Positions 1 to 9,800 of a stretch of 11,096 nucleotides of DNA are shown here, one piece after another; within the stretch, counting starts at the first letter, position 1; each line of letters begins with the position of its first letter. Below the pieces are notes generated by a model that was not told where the DNA came from, ran no database searches, and saw nothing but the letters and a program-made list of their open reading frames with translations. The DNA is from Chrysochromulina tobinii (Eukaryota > Haptophyta > Prymnesiales > Chrysochromulinaceae), in the NCBI GenBank assembly GCA_001275005.1, contig JWZX01001036.1, positions 1 to 11,096 of the forward strand, read 5' to 3'. A program made the position numbers and the translations under genes.

Positions 1-234
1 GAGTTGGCATTGTGTGTTTGCGCGATTGATTGACTGAGGCGAGGGACGCTGAATGGACTCCATCGAAAGGCGAAGGACTGTGCGAATTTGCGCGGTCCGG
101 TTCGTCACATTCTGAAACGCCCGCGGCGTTTGGGCTTACCGTTACCGAACCTGATTGTGGGTTCATCGTTTCTCGCCTCTCTCTTCCCTCTCATAACCGC
201 GTTAAGTACTTAACTTTGATTCGGGCAACAGGGC
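1..234. other. Upstream flank or 5' UTR, no gene recognised
   Basis: No coding signal is convincing here. The frame used by the polyprotein is closed by stops at 31-33, 211-213 and 217-219. Another frame is open across most of the stretch but begins without an ATG and resembles nothing I recognise. The composition looks less GC-rich than the coding part. It may be host flank, 5' UTR or internal promoter of the element; nothing in the sequence decides between these. A perfect palindrome lies at 201-214. Confidence 0.5.
201..214. repeat. Perfect 14-bp palindrome
   Basis: GTTAAGTACTTAAC reads the same on both strands. It lies 20 bases upstream of the first ATG of the long frame. Its right half, ACTTAAC (208-214), occurs again at 10454-10460, just after the putative 3' tail. 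The role is unknown: it could be a chance AT-rich palindrome, a factor-binding site, or a remnant of the insertion site. Confidence 0.6.
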
Positions 235-1338
235 ATGTGGACGATCAGTGTGCGAGTTTGGTGGGGTCGATATCCTCTCAACTCCCTCACATGGGCACGT
301 GTTACCCACTGGCATGGTTTTCTGGGTCGCCGATTCGCAAACGTTCACTGCCCACGACGGCGCCTACCACTTGAAGGTGCTTGGACGGGCCCAGAGCCGG
401 GGGAGGGCACCCTCATTTGCGTCACCCTGCGATCCCAGCTGGCTCATACCCGCCCAGCGAATTTGATTGCCTCCCTCCTTGTCCTCGCGCCTATGGAAAA
501 CCCCGCGTCGTGGTGGCGGCGCGCTGTGGTGGCGGCGAGGAACTTAGCGTATGGGCCGTGCACGCCGTTATGCCGCCCGTCTTCCCGGCGCGACGCCAAG
601 GATGGTGGCCCTTGCCTCTGGCATGGTTACTTACCCGCGCTTGTTGCAAAGCCGGCGCCTTGCAAGCTGCAACTCTCCCTGGCTATCTCTGATTCTCTTA
701 CGCTCGGCTCGGGACTTGCACGGGGGCTCTCCGGCGACACTCGACCTGGGACTACGGAGGCTGGCCTGTGCGTTCCTCCGCGTCAACAGCCGGGACGTGG
801 TCAGCACGGCCTCCGCCTGCGAGGTGGTGGCGATACAGATGCTCAACAGCCCAACCTCAATCTTGACCCGCAGCTCCCGGCGGCTGGTGAATGTGGATTT
901 CATCTCCTCTCCCTCAACATGAAGGGAGCCGCCTTGACAGAGCGACAGGCAGCAGGCCTCGACCACTGGGACTGTCGTACCCGCTCGCTCCTCTCGACGA
1001 TCAACCTGTGGCAGCGGCCAGCGCTGATCGCGCTTCAGGAACTAGGGGGTGGCCAGGCCAGCATCGACAGGCTTTCCCTCGAGCTCCGGCGACTGGGTTA
1101 CGACACTGCGGCGCGCGCCGGGGAAGAGACTCACTCGCGCCAAGATGGCCATCGCCGCGGCGGAGTCCTTCTTGCATGGCATCGTAGCCAGTTCCGGCCC
1201 ACACGGAGCGAATCTCAGGCGGAGCGATGCTTTCATGGCTTTGCGCTCCTTCATGCTGCTGACATCACAGCTGCCCACGAGGGCGGCCTCGTCAGTAGCA
1301 CCGTGGCAGCCGAACTGATTAGATATGCCGGCCACTGA
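235..1338 (+). CDS. Polyprotein segment 1: N-terminal extension and first half of APE endonuclease, ends at premature TGA
   Basis: This open segment has 367 codons. Residues 1-220 are rich in Arg, Pro, Gly and Leu and match nothing I recognise, so their coding status is uncertain. The exception to note is an LRLRGG motif at residues 193-198 (bases 811-828), identical to the last six residues of ubiquitin. From about base 898 the endonuclease begins: SLNMKG carries the catalytic Asn (916-918), QELGG the catalytic Glu (1039-1041), and GGVLLAW (1159-1179) matches the next core strand of the EEP fold. The segment stops at TGA 1336-1338, and the same frame then continues open. It is the 5' part of the broken polyprotein, not an independent gene. 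Confidence 0.75.
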   Translation: MWTISVRVWWGRYPLNSLTWARVTHWHGFLGRRFANVHCPRRRLPLEGAWTGPEPGEGTLICVTLRSQLAHTRPANLIASLLVLAPMENPASWWRRAVVAARNLAYGPCTPLCRPSSRRDAKDGGPCLWHGYLPALVAKPAPCKLQLSLAISDSLTLGSGLARGLSGDTRPGTTEAGLCVPPRQQPGRGQHGLRLRGGGDTDAQQPNLNLDPQLPAAGECGFHLLSLNMKGAALTERQAAGLDHWDCRTRSLLSTINLWQRPALIALQELGGGQASIDRLSLELRRLGYDTAARAGEETHSRQDGHRRGGVLLAWHRSQFRPTRSESQAERCFHGFALLHAADITAAHEGGLVSSTVAAELIRYAGH

Positions 1339-1860
1339 GCGCTCGCCGTCCAGCTCACGCGCACTCGAGGGTCACAGGCCAACACCGAACTCCTCTTCGC
1401 CGTCGTGTACACCCCTGCGTCAGCCTCGCACGCCCTGCGCGCGGCATTCATCGAGCTACTAGCCGATAAAGTTGAGTCTCTCACCGCCGACGCGCTCACG
1501 GGTGAGATCACCCTGCCCTTTGCAGTGGCTGGAGACTGGAATGCTTCCCCGGGGCCCGAATTTCGTCGCAACGGCGCGGCCAACGATGTGCACGACGATG
1601 CTCTGCTTCGTCGGTGGTTTGGGGATGGGGACGGGCGCCGCCTCTCGGCTCCAGTTGCTACTGGGTTACAAAGAGGCCAGTTTACATTTCGGGCTTCCAC
1701 GGGGCCTCAAAACGATCGTGATCTGGACTTTGTATTCACCAATTACGATCAGTCCAACTTGTGGCGGCCTTCTGAAAAGGGAGGCGTTTTCTTGGGGGAA
1801 TGGGGGGAAACAGGCGACGCGTTTGATCACCGTGTGGGACTGTACTTCCGTAATGAAGGT
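898..1860 (+). other. EEP/APE-type endonuclease domain
   Basis: This is the exonuclease-endonuclease-phosphatase fold used by most LINEs to nick the target strand. Visible active-site elements are Asn in SLNMKG (916-918), Glu in QELGG (1039-1041), Asp and Asn in GDWN (1534-1542), Asp in DFVF (1726-1728) and His in FDH (1828-1830). The usual SDH is FDH here, so the Ser is replaced but the Asp-His pair is kept. The spacing between GVLLAW and VVYTPAS is about 73 codons, which looks long for this family and contains the premature TGA. With that TGA suppressed, the domain would have its full catalytic set. Assignment rests on motif order and spacing. Confidence 0.9.
1336..1338 (+). other. Premature in-frame TGA in the endonuclease
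   Basis: The TGA follows ...YAGH and the same frame continues with ALAVQLTR and then VVYTPAS, so homology to the endonuclease continues across it. The context CACTGAGCG would be CACCGAGCG before a C-to-T change at a CpG, turning Arg (CGA) into a stop; TGG to TGA is another one-step route. A methylation-driven CpG transition is my preferred reading, but it is inference. Confidence 0.85.
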
Positions 1861-3102
1861 ACGCTCGAGCGCCTTGGTGACGGCCGTGGGCTCACCTTCC
1901 GTATCAGCAAGGCGCCTTCGTGCTGGGCTGGTTACCAGGCGCTCGCCGCCCAATTTATCCCTCCGCCGGCCGCCACAGCCGAGGTTGCTTTAGCCGCGCT
2001 GGAGTCTCACCTGGTTTGCTGTGCGAGCACCGCCATGGGTGCAGACCGATGGGGCTCTCGTGCGCCGAGAGCAACTCCTCCGGACGACCCAGAGGTGCGA
2101 CTCAGGTGGCTGCAAGGCCTCTATTCCGTGGTCTGTGCCTCGTATGAGTGGAGCGCCGAGCATGCAGATCGAGCGCATCACCTCTTCATCGATTTGTCTA
2201 ACGACAAACTTTACAAGGCCGTCATGCTTAGGCGAGTACGAGATCGTGAGCTGCATCGGGCTTCCATTCAAGGGAGGGCCTTGGCGTGGACACACTTGCG
2301 CAACGCCTGCGATAAACGTCTTCGAGACGCCATCGCAAGGCTACTACCAAAGGTGGAAGCAACTCGTCGACAGCTCAGGCAGTCTGTCGACCTTGGCATC
2401 GGTGAGCCGTGCTCGGCTCAAGAGTTTACAGAACGGCTTCATCAGAGACTGCGGGAGATTCGCGGTCGCAAACAATCAGGCCGTTTTCAAGTCGCTGCTC
2501 TCACCGACGAGGAGGGGGTCGTGATGAGGAGCGCCGAGACGGTTCACGCTATTGCCCGCAGTTATGGCGTCTCGCAGAATCGGCTTAGTGATTCAGATGA
2601 CGAAGCGTTCGCGATCTGGCTCACCTCCCTTGTTCCACTCGTCCCGACGCTTACTCTTCCCGGGGGCGAAGCATGGACAATCCGCAAAGCCTTGCCAGTC
2701 GAGGTGATTCGGCGTGAGGCACGGAAGCAGCGGAAGGGCAAGGCGCGGGCACTCAACCCCTTCATCATCGAGATGCTTCAGTGTCTTCCCGAAGGTCACC
2801 CGGCGGAGTTGGCCTATTTCGAGCTTCTACTTCGCTGTATGGAAGATGGAGTTTATCCGGCTCACTTTCTACAGAATATCGCTGTCCTCATCCCCAAAAA
2901 GACGGCGGGACTTTTGCACATGTCGCTTCTAAGGGACATCTGGCTCATCAATCACGGTCCAAACTTGCGGAACGATGCCTTCTTCACACTGCGCTCACGA
3001 CGGTTGGAGCGCGCGTTCTACCCAATCACGCTGGAGGATGCAGAGGCAGAGGTTGCACAGAACAGGCGTTTGCTCTGCACTTGTGCATCGATGATGCGCT
3101 AG
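1339..3102 (+). CDS. Polyprotein segment 2: second half of APE endonuclease, connector and start of reverse transcriptase
   Basis: This continues in the same frame straight after the TGA. VVYTPAS (1402-1422) is the conserved strand before the second half of the endonuclease. The rest of the active site follows: GDWN with Asp and Asn (1531-1542), the DFVF block with Asp (1726-1737), and the DH pair with catalytic His (1825-1830). Bases about 1860-2660 give a helical, Arg-rich connector usual between APE and RT in LINEs. The reverse transcriptase begins at about 2670, with LIPKK at 2887-2901 and the RDIWLINHGP block at 2935-2960. True coding ends at about 2960; the remaining codons to the stop at 3100-3102 are out of frame, because the match to reverse transcriptase moves to the third frame at 2961. 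Confidence 0.85.
   Translation, partial: ALAVQLTRTRGSQANTELLFAVVYTPASASHALRAAFIELLADKVESLTADALTGEITLPFAVAGDWNASPGPEFRRNGAANDVHDDALLRRWFGDGDGRRLSAPVATGLQRGQFTFRASTGPQNDRDLDFVFTNYDQSNLWRPSEKGGVFLGEWGETGDAFDHRVGLYFRNEGTLERLGDGRGLTFRISKAPSCWAGYQALAAQFIPPPAATAEVALAALESHLVCCASTAMGADRWGSRAPRATPPDDPEVRLRWLQGLYSVVCASYEWSAEHADRAHHLFIDLSNDKLYKAVMLRRVRDRELHRASIQGRALAWTHLRNACDKRLRDAIARLLPKVEATRRQLRQSVDLGIGEPCSAQEFTERLHQRLREIRGRKQSGRFQVAALTDEEGVVMRSAETVHAIARSYGVSQNRLSDSDDEAFAIWLTSLVPLVPTLTLPGGEAWTIRKALPVEVIRREARKQRKGKARALNPFIIEMLQCLPEGHPAELAYFELLLRCMEDGVYPAHFLQNIAVLIPKKTAGLLHMSLLRDIWLINHGPNLRNDAFFTLRSRRLERAFYPITLEDAEAEVAQNRRLLCTCASMMR
1861..2669 (+). other. APE-RT connector region
   Basis: About 270 codons between the endonuclease His and the first reverse-transcriptase blocks. 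The translation is rich in Arg, Leu, Glu and Ala with long predicted helices, for example the stretch around 2270-2480. This is where LINE proteins usually have a poorly conserved helical connector that leads into the RT N-terminal extension. No catalytic motif is visible. Confidence 0.6.
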
Positions 3103-3800
3103 CAAGGCGCAAACCGATGTACGTGCTCTACGTTGATCTCACCAAGTGTTTCATGTCGTTCTCCCGCACGGCAGCCGATCTTGCGATGAGACACGCTGGG
3201 ATCCCTGAAGCTGCGCTTCGTGCGCTCCGCGGGCTGGTGGACAACTGGAAACATGGTGTCGCACAAGGAAGGTACGAAACCGCCTTTGGCGCTACCGACC
3301 CGTTCCCGATCCTTCGCGGCTTTCTTCAAGGCGCACAAGGGTCCCCGGAGGCCTGCAAGATCATGATGGACACCATTGCACAAGCCTTGGAACTCAAGGT
3401 CTCAGGTTATTCAGCCTTCTCACCGGACGGCGCCGGCCTTGAGATGGGCATGCTTGTCTTCGTTGACGACGCTGCCAATGCCACGAACGAAGCCTTCTTC
3501 CTTCACCGGACCACTGTGTTCTGGTCTATCTGGAGCCGCATCACAGATTGTCAGCTCAACATCAAGGGCAAAAGCAAAACGGTTGTGCAGGCACTGGAAT
3601 ACAAGCGTGGCCGTGACGGTACACTCCTCCCTAAGTCGACATCTGAGCAGTTCTTCATCGCTGGCCTGCGCCCAGGGGACCCGCCCCGCCTCATCCCCAA
3701 CCTACTCGTCAATGAGCTTTACCTGTACTGCGGGATGGCTACGCGCATGGATGGTCGCCATAACGATGATGGACTCGCCACTCTTAAATCCAAGATCGCA
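2670..3800 (+). other. LINE-type reverse transcriptase domain
   Basis: RNA-dependent DNA polymerase that copies the element RNA from the nicked target. Fingers blocks: LIPKK (2887-2901), RDIWLINHGP (ending 2960), then, one frame over, KLAERCLL and AGGCRGRGCTEQAF, the equivalent of the common 'AGFRPGRSTTEQ' block. Palm: motif A YVDLTKCF, catalytic Asp 3135-3137; motif B RGFLQGAQGSP; motif C FVDD, catalytic Asp pair 3465-3470; then the LNIKGKSKT and ELYLYCGM blocks that match motifs D and E of LINEs. Motif C uses FVDD where YADD is usual, and motif B has QGA where QGC or QGD is common. The frameshift at 2961 splits the domain. Confidence 0.96.
2961..2963 (+). other. Frameshift: one base missing at an A-run inside the RT
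   Basis: Up to base 2960 the first frame gives reverse transcriptase (RDIWLINHGP). From the A-run on, the third frame gives it (KLAERCLL onward). Restoring a single base in the AAA run would join the two. The site is not a canonical X XXY YYZ slippery heptamer, and it lies within a folded domain that needs both halves, so programmed -1 frameshifting is unlikely. A one-base homopolymer deletion, or a base-calling error, fits better. Confidence 0.85.
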
Positions 3801-6800
3801 TCTTGTGGCGGGCAAGCCACGGCTTACTCTACGAGTCGTCGGCTCGCCCTGGGTTGCGCGGGTCTCGGGGTTTACGGCAACGCGTTCTTCTATGGGACAT
3901 GCTTCGGCGGCTCATTCGATGACATAGAGAACCGCCTCGGTCCCGCCAGCAGGAGGGCCATGCAAGGGGCGGGCATCAAGGGACCGCGCCGTTCATTCTC
4001 ATCTCCACGCGTACAACTTCACGCCAAGCCGGGAGGCATCACCGCGGGCGCCAACGATGACCTTGCTCAGCACATCGTCGACATCGCTGGGCCAGGCGCC
4101 TTTGTGTCTGGATACGGTAATGCCCACGTTTGGCCGGCTATGATGGCCGCGGGGCTCATGACACTCGTCAACGCGCTCGCGTCTCCGCTTCACACCCCCG
4201 CCGCTGACCGCGCGCATCACGCCGTTGCTCGTGTTCTATGGACACTCGGACTTCGACGGCTCAACTACGGCCCCCGGGGGATATGGCTGGGCCCAGTCAG
4301 CGAGCACCTCCGCACGTCCAACATAGTAGAAAGACCCCTATGGCTTTTATGCCAAATTGGTGCTGGTTACCTCCCTCTCGTTGACTGTCACTTCGATGAG
4401 TGGTCTCCGCTTCGACCCGAAAGGTGGCCCGGCTACCCGTCGGACTGGGTTAGTCTGTGGCATGGCGGCCTTTATGATCAGCTCCGCTCCAAGGGAGTCA
4501 CCTTTTGCCCCATTCTCGCCGCGGGAGGTATTGCCGAGCTCGCCAACCTGTGTGACGAGCTCCACGGCGACTTCCTCAGTGAGGACGAAATTCTTGAGGC
4601 GCACCCACGCGCCATTGAGCTCGGGGCATCGGAAGCAAGGAGAGAACTCCGTGGCCTCTTGGGAGCCATCTCGGCGTGTCACATAGCACCCGTGCCTGGA
4701 CGGCCGGGGTGGGCCATGGCTGACGCTGCAGAGGGCGTCATCCCATCGTACGCTCCAGCTGCTGAGTATGGGCTATTCAGACAGGTATCGCTTGCGCACC
4801 TCTCGGCTCGTAAACGCAGTGGAGACGGTGGCGCTCGCCTAGCAACGCTTCTTGACGTCAACACGGACTTGAGCGCTCTTCGGGCCGCAATACACTCGCT
4901 GCCCGATGAAGTGGCTACCTCATTCACAGACGTGTTCTCTGGCGTCCCTTACAACTCGATTGCGTCTCGCTCTAGGCTCAAGTATTTTCTCCTACAATTC
5001 CCGGAGCTCATTCCGGTCATTGCTGCCGTCACGTCGACCTCGGAGTACGTTGCGGACGTGAGTGGATTTTGGTCAATCTTCTACCACGCCCGTTTTATCG
5101 CCGCCCGAATTCTTTCTGGCACCACTGTGCAAGCGTCTGAGCAAACCCTCCAGCGGGCGCACCAAGTCCTCGCTTGTGCGAAGGCTCAAGGGGTTGACTG
5201 GCTTATGTGGCTGTCGGCGCGTCCTGAAAATGTCAGGGAACCTTTACCTGATCCCGAGAGCCCAAACGGGGAGGCCACGGAATCGGCATCTCCTACTCGC
5301 CCCTCGGACGGATCGCGATCTGCTATTCTACAGGAGCGAAGGGAGCAACTTCTCGGGGACGTGGAAGCTCTGCAACGCGTTGTAGTCTCGCTTCAAGAAT
5401 ATCAAGAACAGAATACTCACATAGAGGAGGCGCGCCAATTTCGTGAGTGGCTTCGAGAAGGCGGGGCAACCCACCTGCCTCCATCAAGTGACGAGGACGA
5501 GCGTGATGAGATGCCCGGTGGCGCAACGCGCGGGGGCGGAGGAATGCATCACGCGTCAATCAGCCCCAAGGTGACCACTCCTACACCGGTCGTGCCGTGC
5601 TGGATGTCCGAGCCCCTCCTCCTCTGCGACTTCTCCCTCTCTTACATCACTCCGGCGATGAAAAAACGGGAGGCGATGCGCCCCCCTCTCGACACGGACG
5701 AGGCCTGTCGCGTCATTCGCTCTACGGATCGCTTTGGCACCCTCCTCATCAGTCTGCACCCTCAAGCGCCTCCGACGGACTCTGCGGTTCATCGCGCCTT
5801 TGTTGAAGCCAAGGAGCGCATCCTCGGAGCTCAATCTCGCAGCGAAGGAGGCATATCAGCTCGGCACCCGAGGTGGCAAGTAGCTCGCTGTCGGATCGAC
5901 GCCGCTTGGCTCCACCTGCGAGATCGTGACAACCGGCTGCATGCATGGTCCGCTTGGTTGGGACAGCGCAGAGGGCCCGTGACCAACACGATCAAGTGTG
6001 TTCTTCATGGTACCGCGCTTCACTCCCTTCTTGCCTCACCCGTTGCCGGAGGGCCTGGACGGGCTCTGGGTGCGACTGTTGGATCGGAAATAACGGAGCT
6101 TCTGGCCGCTAGCGAGCCTCACCCGACAAACCCGCACCTTCGTACCCTCGACATCTCCTACCGCCACTCTGAGAGGGGCGCTCGCCTGGTCGCCGCCGGT
6201 TTTGTCCGATTCAGTCGAGAATACGGTGTTGGAGCAGATCCCTTCAAATGCTCCAGGGCGTGTAGGGACGCCGCCATGGGCGAAGTTAGTCACGACCTCG
6301 ATGACGCCGTCAGCTTCCCGACGGCACAGCAGGCGCTCTTTCCGAGCGCCCTCTTGGACCGCGGAACCGTCATCCGCATGGATCAAAGCGCCATTCTCAT
6401 CGCTCACCCTAAAGAAGTGCGGCTCGCTGTCGGCCGGCATTTCCTACGCGAGGACCTTCTGGGCTCTGACGAGATCTACAACAGGGCAAAAGTGCTTCTC
6501 AGTGCTGTTGAGAACGGCGCATCGTGCGAAGCGTGGATTCGCAGGCAACCCCCGGGTGACGTCCGCAGCTCGTCAGTCTGCGACGACCTGCAGATCAGTG
6601 CAGCTCTCATGTTCAACTTGGCAACGTTCGCACGCGAACAAGAAGCTCGCGCACGTTGGCTCGCCGCGTCTCGACCGGACCTGGTTCGGTACCTCGCAAC
6701 CATCAACACTTTTATGGAAGAGGGCGACCGCGACAGTGACCTCACGGCCAAGTCGTACATCCTTCAGGACTACGAGGGCGCCTCTAGGCGGGCTAAGCTC

Positions 6801-9800
6801 GAGTGGGCTCACAAGGCTCAAGCCCAAGTCATTAATCTACAACACGACGGAGTACGGATGCGCATCCCTTTTCACTGCACCATTGAGGCCGTCGTTCAAC
6901 AAATCTCAGATGCGTGCTCTGTCGCGCTCGGTTACCGTCAGGCCGTCGTTGTCAAAAGCTCCCCCTCGGGCTCAATGCTACTCGACCGCGTTCGCCCCTC
7001 TATCATACCGCCGCGCATCCCTCAAAACCCGCCTACGCCTTTCACTCCCAACCCTTCTATTCTGGATAGCGCCCGTCATCACGACCTCAAGGATGCATTC
7101 GCTGCTCTCTTGGGTGACGCTTCCCCCCCGCCGGCCGGTGCGCCGTGTGCAGCGGGAGCGCCGCAACTTGCGCTGGATGGTGCCGCACGCCGTGCTATCT
7201 ACTTTTACGAATCAAATGCGAAGGCGGATGTGCGCCTCTGGCATCAGCGTGTACAAGGAGGCTACCACCGGCGGTGGGAAGGCAGGGGTGCCGTGTGGCT
7301 GAACCGAGTGCGCCAAGCGTACATCTTCGACGACCTCGGACGGCTAAAGGGAAACCCGTTCCACCCTGACTGCCCGCTGGCTGCTCGTTTTTGGTGGGAA
7401 TGTCAGGCAGTTTGTGAGCGAGCGAACAAACCTGTCAAGGCGGAGGAGTGCCGGTTCGTCTTTGACAAACTTCTGGCGATCGAGTCGGAGTACCCCGTTA
7501 CTCACTTTGTTGCTACGGATGGCTCTAAAAAGATCGACGCGGATTCGGGGGAAAAGCACGTGGGCAGAGCTTGCGTCACGGTTTCCGCGGGGGTCATGGG
7601 AAGCCTAGTGCTTGGAGGACAACTCGACGTCTTCGCCGACAACTTCGAGAGGCACTCCTACGAGGCCGAGCTCGCAGCATTTCATGATCACCTCGCGGCC
7701 ACGGCGGACACCGTCTCGGTCATCGTCACGGACTGTCTAAGCGGCATGCAAGCGGGACACGCCTTCCCGGGGCGCACAGTCTCCTCTCAAGCAGCCCGCT
7801 ACCGAGACAAGGAGCTGGGCAATCTGGCGGAACTTGAACAGCGGCATCGGGCGGTCTTGTACGTGCACATCCACAGCCACACTGGTATTACGCCTAACGA
7901 GGCGGCGGATGCCGTGGCCACGTCCATGCTTCACGCTCCCCTTCTTCCCCTCGATCTCCTGCCATCCGCTCACGCCAAGTGCCGGGTTTTCGGGGTCAAG
8001 CGGGGAGTTGGGCGCGCGGCGTTTGACTTCTGCGCTGCGGTCATGGTGGCTAAGCTGGCGGGCGCCTCCTCTTTCACCCTCCTCGAGAACGAAGACACCT
8101 GGCCTCTGCTCTGCCGTCACCCAGTTCGGGCGAAGCTACTCACGGAGGCTACCCACGCGTCCATCATGGACGCGCGAGCGGATCGGTGCGGCCTCCTGGC
8201 GGATCGCCTGGGGGACGGGCTGCGTGAGCGCGTACTACCTGGAGTGGCGCAAATAGATCGCGCACGCGAGTATGGCGCGCAAAAGGGAGGGTGGGAATGG
8301 TGGTGTCAGGTGCACGCACCGTGCCCCTGCCAAGGCTGCTTCATGGCACGTGACATTACAGTCGCGGGCCTTTGGCGACCTCCTCCGGCGAGAGCTCCTC
8401 AGACTCGATGGCACGCTATCACAACGTGCGCCGTGGGTGAGTCGGTCATTCTCAGGTCTCGAGCTGAGGGGTGGCTCTCCCAACGCCTCAGCGATTTCGG
8501 TACCGCCCAAGCGCGATACGCGCTCGCGGCGCTATCTGGCCAAGCCCATTCTCTCGGACCCAGGGAAAAGCACGCTGCACTTCGGTTTATGCTGGGACTA
8601 CCCGACACGCCCCGATCTCAACGGGTCCTTGAGTCCAAAGAGACGGCGCGATCTTTGGCGCTGGGCTACGGCCGTGGTTTCCTCAAGTGGATTTCAGCTA
8701 TCCTCCGGGAGGGGCGCCAGGCGGCGCACGTGGCGAAACACGGCTCAACGATCAAAGTCAACGCTGTTCGCACCACCGTCGTCAGCTATCGTGGCCGCGA
8801 CGTCATCGTTCAGCGACCGGCCCCGCGCTCGGTGTGGACGGCTTCACGTGGTTTGCGGGAGACGTGGGACGGGGCTTGTTTGGTTCGCCGGGCCTTCCGC
8901 GCACTCAGGTTGTGGACAACCATGGCAGGTCCAGAGGTACTTGACAGACCGCCTCGCGTACGCGGAGTGCCGGTCATCGAGCCCGACAGACAGGGCGGCC
9001 GTGACGCGGGGTGTCGAGCGTACGACCAGTGGGCCGACTACATCGTACTCGTCACGGCCCTTGCAGGTAAACTCTACGACCTCAAAGATAAGCTTCTCGT
9101 CATCGCTGGCTCGCACCGGCGGAAGCTGGTGTGGCTGCGCCATGCTGGTTTCGACCCCACCATCGAGCGGCGTAAGCGAGCTCGTGTGGAAGCAGTCCGA
9201 CAAGCTGCCCTTCAAGCCCGCCAACGCAAACAAGAGGCTCAGGCTGGGCGCGCGGCGGCACATGCCCAAAGGCGTGAAAAAGCTCGAGTAGCACGGGAGG
9301 CCGCAGACGACTTGGCGGAAGCGGCGCGCCTTGCCTCCGCCGCAGTGACTAGACCTATGCGCTCATCCGTCGAAGCTACTATCGCCGCCATGGATTTTGA
9401 CCGACGCTGCAATCAATCTAGGCCTCTTGAACCGTCAACGCCAGCCGCCCCCGTCCCCGCTGACCAAGCCCCGCCCCCATTCGTGTGCACTCGAGGCCAC
9501 TTCCTCGTGCCAGCGCCCGTTCGAGGTGGACCCCAGAGCTTTCAAGTGCGGTGCAACGGCCCTTGTGGGCGCTCTATTGGGAAGGGCGTTCTCAGGTGGA
9601 TGTGTGAAGGCCACGGGTGTGATATCGACATTTGCCTGGGGTGCGTCGTACACGATGACCAGGAGGGAGCCCTTCGTGGGCGTATTCGATGCCCCAGAGG
9701 ACATAGCATGCTGTTCCTTGTCGTTGCACCCCCCTCCCACCTTCAGCTGAAATGCGATGGTGGGTGCCGCAGAACTCTGCGCGAAGGCACGTGGATCTAC

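Noticed and set aside
30-374. A 114-codon open frame at the 5' end
   Set aside because: It begins at a TTG, matches nothing I recognise, and overlaps the start of the long frame. It could be part of an upstream gene or ORF1, but nothing supports that.
2954-2966. Programmed -1 ribosomal frameshift site
   Set aside because: No X XXY YYZ heptamer in the zero frame, and the shift falls inside one folded domain, not between two proteins.
6202-7302. A 366-codon open frame on the plus strand, offset from the polyprotein
   Set aside because: Ser/Arg/Thr-rich translation typical of an out-of-frame shadow; the polyprotein frame is open through the same bases and continues into RNase H.
8430-9164. Restriction-like endonuclease (RLE) as found with APE in Dualen/RandI elements
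   Set aside because: I looked for the CCHC knuckle plus PD-x(n)-D/E pattern. A VIEPD stretch occurs near 8980, but no proper second acidic residue context follows. Not supported by eye.
8272-9291. A 339-codon open frame on the plus strand, offset from the polyprotein
   Set aside because: Shadow of the region holding the zf-RVT-like motif, with Arg/Ser-rich low-information translation and no recognisable motif.
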